64,000 nucleotides of DNA from Haliclystus octoradiatus (lineage: Eukaryota > Cnidaria > Staurozoa > Stauromedusae > Haliclystidae): the NCBI GenBank assembly GCA_916610825.1, contig OU744451.1, positions 6,100,345-6,164,344 on the forward strand. Direction: 5' to 3'. Within the stretch, counting starts at the first letter, position 1; every line of letters begins with the position of its first letter. The position numbers and the translations under genes were made by a program. The notes below the pieces were generated by a model. The model saw only the letters and a list, made by a program, of their open reading frames with translations. It ran no database searches and was not told where the DNA came from. Of the stretch, positions 57,144 to 64,000 are shown in pieces.

Positions 57144-59929
57144 ATGCCTCCTAAAAAGAATAAAAAGAAAGGTAAGGGGACAGCTAGGAAATCCCCTTTT
57201 AGTAAAGGTGCTGGAAGTCCAATGCAAGATGAAATCACATTCAAAGAAGCAGTGTTACAATACAGGTAATTTTATGATAGCAACATTCAATTTCTAGTTC
57301 TTTATAGCCCAAAATGGTGGGAGCCCAGACCCTAAGATATGTACAGGACAGCTTTGACTTTGAATTTTGAAAATCTGATAAACGGTAAAAAAAACCACTG
57401 AAACTGATAACATACATAACCTAAATGCCCATAACATCTTTCATATATTAACATTTCCATCTATTCCATCATATTTTTCATTTATTAAATCGTTTGAAAC
57501 AATTAAAAGTAACTAAATAAATCATATATGTATTTTAGTAAAATTATATGTAACTCAACTCTATGTAAATATCGATTTTTATGTAGGCCTATAGACCAAA
57601 TAGTACTCATCTACCCTGAATTGGATGAAATATATCAATGAACTACTGAAAATATACTGAATTATCTGAAAAAGCTCCTTAATTAGGCTCTGATCAGTAG
57701 CTTCCAAAATTTTATGTGCGTTTCAGTATTTCTTCAGTAGAAGAACAAGAAGAATCTAGATTAAAGTATCTGGTGAGTTTCAGAATGATTTCAGTATCCA
57801 ATACCATATCAGTATGTTTTCAGTAGGTTTTCAGTAGCGATTCAATAAATCCAAAATCCATAATGGTGTTAGCCCTATGTCAAGTGATCCACAACGTCGT
57901 CTAAGATGTATTAGACAGTAGTTGGTAATATGTGACGGCTTGTGTCAGAATCAACAATTAACAAAAATCCAATTTTTCAGTTTGGCTGCAAGAAGTGAGA
58001 AATTATTGAAAATTTAAATGTTTGTTAATAATTAAAATGAGACAGTGTCCCCTGACATGAAAAAAATTGAAGATTTGAAAATAATTAAAATTCTTAATAA
58101 GATAATCAAATAAAGCAATCAAAATTTCACTGAAATGTTGATTTTGATACAATCCGTCACATATTAGTAATGATCACATTCGATAACTTTTTTAAAAGAC
58201 TACAAAAATTTTTGGATTAAAAAATTTGGATCAGATCAGATTGTTTTTTAATCTTGAAGTTTGGATCAGATCTGATTCAGATTTGAGATAGTTTGTACCC
58301 ATGATCAATTTTTGGGAAATCCGATCCGACCTGCGCCTCTACTGTAGACAGTCTTATTTGAGCTGCATAAATCTGCTATGAATTATTCACTGTTTTCTGT
58401 CTATTTAGGTTACAGCTAAAACATGAGCAAATATCTGATTTGAAAAAAGATGTTGACGATCTTACAAAGCTGTACAATGAGCAAAAACAAAGAGTATGTA
58501 CTTGTGTGGGCGGTTGGCCTGTATTATTCATTATTTGGCAACTGAAACTCCCTAAGGAAGAGGCCATCTAATTACTGAGATTCAAAATATTCATGAAAAG
58601 TTCATGAACTCATGATTTTTTTTATTAGAGGTGTAATGCTAATAAAGGCATGCCGATATTTATTTTGCAATATGTGTATCTTCTGCAAAAAAGAATGTTT
58701 TTTATTCAGGAGGGTTTATGGAAATCCAAGAACCAGTTCATGGATTTGAAATCGTTAAGGTGTATATCTCATCTTTTTTATTAAAACGGATTTTTCTATT
58801 CGTACATGTTGTTATTGAGTTTTTACACAGCGCCACTCTTTCTTCGTCAAAATTGACCTCAAACATGGCATTTTGGAGATTCTCGTGTCCCACTCAGATT
58901 TGAAACCAAAAAGGAACAATTTTTTTTAACAACAGAGTTTGACCGTGATTTTTGCCAACATTCTACAATTTAGTTGCTACTCGCAAAAAAGATGTCGAAA
59001 TCGTTTTACTTTTTTACATCAAAAATTTAAATGTTCATCCCGATCCTGCTAGCTGCTTTTCTTATATAGTATAACATATTCCAAGAAGAGTTCTATACCT
59101 TCAAAGTTGTAACTTTTTGTTTTCTGACTTTTTAGCACTTACTTATCACATCATCAGGATTATCGTGTTGCTAGGCAACGCTGCTGGAACCCTAAGATTT
59201 TTTGTCTCAAAATTTATCCTAACACTATTTCTGTCATATTAATCCTCAGTTCCAGTATCTTTGCGTAGTGACACAATAATCCTGATGATGTGATAAGTAC
59301 CATAAGTACTAAAATGTATTAAAATGAAAAGTTACAGCTTTGTAGGTATAAAGCTCTTCTTGGAAATTGGAATATGTTGTAGGCCTACTATAAGAAAATT
59401 AGCTAGCAGGATCTCGATGAACAGTTAAATTTTCAATGAAAAATACGTAAAACGATTCCAACATTTTTTTTGTGTGTAGCAATTGAAACGTAGACTGTTG
59501 GATAAAAATCACGGTCAAACTCTCTTGTGGAAAATAGTATAGTTCCATTTCTGGTTTCAAAAAGCGGGACACAAGAATCTCCAAAATGCCATGTTTGAGG
59601 TCAATTTTGACGGAGAAAGAGTGGCGTTGTGTAAAAACTCAACAACAACATATATGAATCTAAAAAAGTTCTATCCAAATCCGTTTTAATAAAAAAGGCG
59701 AGATATACACTTTGAAACTTTTATTATCACTTCAATACCTCAATATCTTTTCATGATTAGAACGAGGCTTTGAATTCAAAGAAAGAAAATATGCTAAATC
59801 AAGTAGCCTCAAAAGTGAACATACTTGAGAGTGAGAAAAACAAAGTAGAAGCATTCGACTTCGAAGTAGTTGAAAAAGCTCTTTTGGAAACGTTCTACTT
59901 CACCAAAGCTGAAGATAGTGCTTTACAAG
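57144..59929 (+). CDS. Coiled-coil protein, 5' exons (partial)
   Basis: Three coding exons: 57144-57265, 58409-58493 and 59761-59929, phases 2, 0 and 1, each with AG acceptor and GT donor. They encode about 125 residues: a basic start (MPPKKNKKKGKG, as in many ciliary coiled-coil proteins), then a heptad-rich helix through LQYRLQLKHEQISDLKKDVD and NEALNSKKENMLNQVASKVN. The ending FTKAEDSALQG is followed by GTACAC, a weak donor; if it is not used the frame runs into the AAT tract and encodes about 125 Asn before stopping at 60435. The style resembles DUF4515-type proteins such as CCDC83, but I cannot assign a family. Later exons would lie beyond or within the satellite to the right. Confidence 0.7.
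57632..57850. repeat. ACTGAAAA-type dispersed repeat copy
   Basis: Shares ACTGAAAATATACTGAA, AGAATCTAGATT and TCAGTATGTTTTCAGTAGGT with the family at 11580-11935, partly in inverted arrangement. In intron 1 of the coiled-coil gene. Confidence 0.55.
58757..59714. mobile_element. Long foldback element of about 960 bp
   Basis: Left arm about 58757-59180 and right arm about 59265-59714 are inverted copies over most of their length; e.g. AGGTGTATATCTC pairs with GAGATATACACTT, and CTTATCACATCATCAGGATT with AATCCTGATGATGTGATAAG. The unpaired centre is only about 85 bp. No coding frame. It fills the intron of the coiled-coil gene between exons 58493 and 59761. Confidence 0.85.
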
Positions 59930-59941
59930 GTACACTATGTT

Positions 59942-60599
<658 letters not shown>

Positions 60600-63500
60600 C
60601 TGTTTTTGAAGTGTTCATGGAACTTAATCAGTTTCACGCTCATGAATTTCGCGATAAGCTCTTTTGTTGAACCGTTCTTGGAGCCTTCATGAAAACTTAG
60701 ACAGTTTCACGCTCATGAACTTTCACGATAATCTCTTCAGCCCATGAAATGTTGTTGAACCGTTCTTGGAGCCTTCATGAAAACTTAGACAGTTTCACGC
60801 TCATGAACTTTCACAATAAGCTCTTCAGCCCATGAAATGTAGTGGAACCGTTCTCGGAGCCTTCATGTAAACTTAGACAGTTTCACACTCATGAACTTTC
60901 ACGATAAGCTCTTCAGCCCATGAAATGTTGTTGAACCGTTCTTGGAGCCTTCATGAAAACTTAGACAGTTTCACGCTCATGAACTTCCACGATAAGCTCT
61001 TCAGCCCATGAAATGTTGTTGAACCGTTCTTGGAGCCTTCATGAAAACTTAGACAGTTTCACGCTCATGAACTTTCACAATAAGCTCTTCAGCCCATGAA
61101 ATGTTGTTGAACCGTTCGGAGCCTTCATGAAAACTTAGACAGTTTCACGCTCATGAACTTTCACGATAATCTGTTCAGCCCATGAAATGTTGTTGAAGCG
61201 TTCTTGAAGCCTTCATGAAAACGTAGACAGTTTCACGCTCATGAACTTTTACGATAAGCTCTTCAGTCCATAAAATGTAGTGGAACCGTTCTCGGAGCCT
61301 TCATGAAAACTTAGACAGTTTCACGCTCATGAACTTTCATGATAAGATCTTCAGCCCATGAAATATTGTTGAACCGTTCGGAGCCTTCATGAAAACTTAG
61401 ACAGTTTCACGCTCATGAACTTTCACGATAATCTCTTCAGCCCATGAAATGTTGTTGAAGCGTTCTTGGAGCCTTCATGAAAACTTAGACTGTTTCAAGC
61501 TCATGAACTTTCACGATAAGCTCTTCAGCCCATGAAATGTTGTTGAACCGTTCTTGGAGCCTTCATGAAAACTTAGACAGTTTCATGCTCATGAACTTTC
61601 ACGATAAGCTCTTCAGCCCATGAAATGTTGTTGAACCGTTCTCGTAGCCTTCATGATAACTTAGACAGTTTCACGCTCATGAACTTTCACGATAAGCTCT
61701 TCAGCCCATGAAATATTGTTGAACCGTTCGGAGCCTTCATGAAAACTTAGACAGTTTCACGCTCATGAACTTTCACGATAATCTCTTCAGCCCATGAAAT
61801 GTAGTGGAACCGTTCTCGGAGCCTTCATGTAAACTTAGACAGTTTCACACTCATGAACTTTCACGATAAGCTCTTCAGCCCATGAAATTTTGTTGAACCG
61901 TTCTTGGAGCCTTCATGAAAACTTAGACAGTTTCACGCTCATGAACTTCCACGATAAGCTCTTCAGCCCATGAAATGTTGTTGAACCGTTCTTGGAGCCT
62001 TCATGAAAACTTAGACAGTTTCACGCTCATGAACTTTCACAATAAGCTCTTCAGCCCATGAAATGTTGTTGAACCGTTCGGAGCCTTCATGAAAACTTAG
62101 ACAGTTTCACGCTCATGAACTTTCACGATAATCTGTTCAGCCCATGAAATGTTGTTGAAGCGTTCTTGAAGCCTTCATGAAAACGTAGACAGTTTCACGC
62201 TCATGAACTTTTACGATAAGCTCTTCAGTCCATAAAATGTAGTGGAACCGTTCTCGGAGCCTTCATGAAAACTTAGACAGTTTCACGCTCATGAACTTTC
62301 ATGATAAGATCTTCAGCCCATGAAATATTGTTGAACCGTTCGGAGCCTTCATGAAAACTTAGACAGTTTCACGCTCATGAACTTTCACGATAATCTCTTC
62401 AGCCCATGAAATGTTGTTGAAGCGTTCTTGGAGCCTTCATGAAAACTTAGACTGTTTCAAGCTCATGAACTTTCACGATAAGCTCTTCAGCCCATGAAAT
62501 GTTGTTGAACCGTTCTTGGAGCCTTCATGAAAACTTAGACAGTTTCATGCTCATGAACTTTCACGATAAGCTCTTCAGCCCATGAAATGTTGTTGAACCG
62601 TTCTCGTAGCCTTCATGATAACTTAGACAGTTTCACGCTCATGAACTTTCACGATAAGCTCTTCAGCCCATGAAATATTGTTGAACCGTTCGGAGCCTTC
62701 ATGAAAACTTAGACAGTTTCACGCTCATGAACTTTCACGATAATCTCTTCAGCCCATGAAATGTTGTTGAAGCGTTCTTGAAGCCTTCATGAAAACGTAG
62801 ACAGTTTCACGCTCATGAACTTTCACGATAAGCTCTTCAGCCCATAAAATGTAGTGAAACCGTTCTCGGAGCCTTCATGAAAACTTAGACAGTTTCACGC
62901 TCATGAACTTTCACGATAAGCTCTTCAGCCCATGAAATGTTGTTGAACCGTTCTTGGAGCCTTCATGAAAACTTAGACAGTTTCACGCTCATGAACTTCC
63001 ACGATAAGCTCTTCAGCCCATGAAATGTTGTTGAACCGTTATTGTGAAAGTTCATGAGCGTGAAACTTAGACAGTTTCACGCTCATGAACTTTCACAATA
63101 AGCTCTTCAGCCCATGAAATGTTGTTGAACCGTTCGGAGCCTTCATGAAAACTTAGACAGTTTCACGCTCATGAACTTTCACGATAATCTTTTCAGCCCA
63201 TGAAATGTTGTTGAACCGTTCTTGGAGCCTTCATGAAAACTTAGACAGTTTCACGCTCATGAACTTTCACGATAATCTCTTCAGCCCATGAAATGTTGTT
63301 GAACCGTTCTTGGAGCCTTCATGAAAACTTAGACAGTTTCACGCTCATGAACTTTCACGATAAGCTCTTCAGCCCATGAAATGTAGTGGAACCGTTCTCG
63401 GAGCCTTCATGAAAACTTAGACAGTTTCACACTCATGAACTTTCACGATAAGCTCTTCAGCCCATGAAATGTTGTTGAACCGTTCTTGGAGCCTTCATGA

Positions 63501-64000
63501 AAACTTAGACAGTTTCACGCTCATGAACTTCCACGATAAGCTCTTCAGCCCATGAAATGTTGTTGAACCGTTCTTGGAGCCTTCATGAAAACTTAGACAG
63601 TTTCACGCTCATGAACTTTCACAATAAGCTCTTCAGCCCATGAAATGTTGTTGAACCGTTCGGAGCCTTCATGAAAACTTAGACAGTTTCACGCTCATGA
63701 ACTTTCACGATAATCTGTTCAGCCCATGAAATGTTGTTGAAGCGTTCTTGAAGCCTTCATGAAAACGTAGACAGTTTCACGCTCATGAACTTTTACGATA
63801 AGCTCTTCAGCCCATAAAATGTAGTGGAACCGTTCTCGGAGCCTTCATGAAAACTTAGACAGTTTCACGCTCATGAACTTTCACAATAAGATCTTCAGCC
63901 CATGAAATATTGTTGAACCGTTCTCGTAGCCTTCATGATAACTTAGACAGTTTCACGCTCATGAACTTTCACGATAAGCTCTTCAGCCCATGAAATATTG
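60600..64000. repeat. 88-bp satellite array with 11-unit higher-order repeat
   Basis: About 39 tandem units of 88 bp; a common variant is 86 bp by loss of TT in CCGTTCTTGGAGCC. The unit contains CCTTCATGAAAACTTAGACA and GCTCATGAACTTTCACGATA. Variant order repeats with a 962-bp period (8 x 88 plus 3 x 86): copy A 60839-61800, copy B 61801-62762, a rearranged stretch, then copy C from about 63382 to the edge. The array continues past the right edge. Confidence 0.97.
63039..63101. repeat. Perfect 28-bp palindrome inside the satellite
   Basis: Arms 63039-63066 and 63074-63101 are perfect reverse complements around the loop TTAGACA. The right arm is ordinary satellite sequence; the left arm replaces part of a normal unit with its reverse complement. 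Confidence 0.95.

Noticed and set aside
60600-64000. Regular direct repeats that could suggest a CRISPR array
   Set aside because: Units are contiguous with no unique spacers and the genome is eukaryotic; this is satellite DNA.

Overview
AT-rich animal DNA with spliced genes, GT-AG introns, many short non-autonomous DNA transposons and long microsatellites. The gene set (PITRM1, PRDM13, ALKBH2, ZC4H2, RPS4, SRRM1) is bilaterian. The base composition and repeat style suggest a marine invertebrate, perhaps a deuterostome, but I cannot name the phylum. All gene calls rest on reading exons by eye, matching intron phases and comparing with remembered family sequences.

Layout. 0.8-8.9 kb (minus): the 5' part of PITRM1, a mitochondrial presequence protease, running off the left edge; its tiny first exon exists in two identical copies 2.7 kb apart. 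9-19.7 kb: gene-poor DNA that probably holds control sequences for the next gene. 19.7-22.1 kb (plus): a PRDM13-like gene with a large Asn-rich exon and three C-terminal zinc fingers, with no PR domain that I could find. 24.7-25.5 kb (plus): an intronless ALKBH2 DNA repair dioxygenase. 25.7-33.6 kb (minus): ZC4H2, complete in four exons and tail-to-tail with ALKBH2. 34.5-39.2 kb (minus): ribosomal protein eS4 (RPS4), complete in six exons with a 5'TOP leader. 40.7-55.1 kb (minus): SRRM1, complete in 13 coding exons. 57.1-59.9 kb (plus): the 5' end of an unidentified coiled-coil gene. 60.6-64 kb: an 88-bp satellite array that continues past the right edge.

The main surprise is in SRRM1. Between the N-terminal PWI domain exons and the RS-domain exons lies a single 792-bp exon encoding a whole SGNH hydrolase domain like the catalytic subunits of platelet-activating-factor acetylhydrolase IB. 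It has its own splice acceptor and donor, is phase 0 on both sides, and cannot end a protein by itself, so the simplest model is a PWI-SGNH-RS fusion of about 1270 residues, perhaps alternatively spliced. The SGNH exon keeps the Ser and the Asp/His pair of the triad, but the block III motif reads GTEN rather than the usual GTNN.

Other points of interest: hAT-like and TA-flanked elements with clear target-site duplications, some nested; a long foldback element; a 395-bp AAT tract just after a weak splice donor; and a satellite with an 11-unit higher-order repeat, heat-shock-element-like motifs and a palindrome that looks like a template switch. I saw no LTR retrotransposon, Polinton, tRNA, rRNA or CRISPR array.
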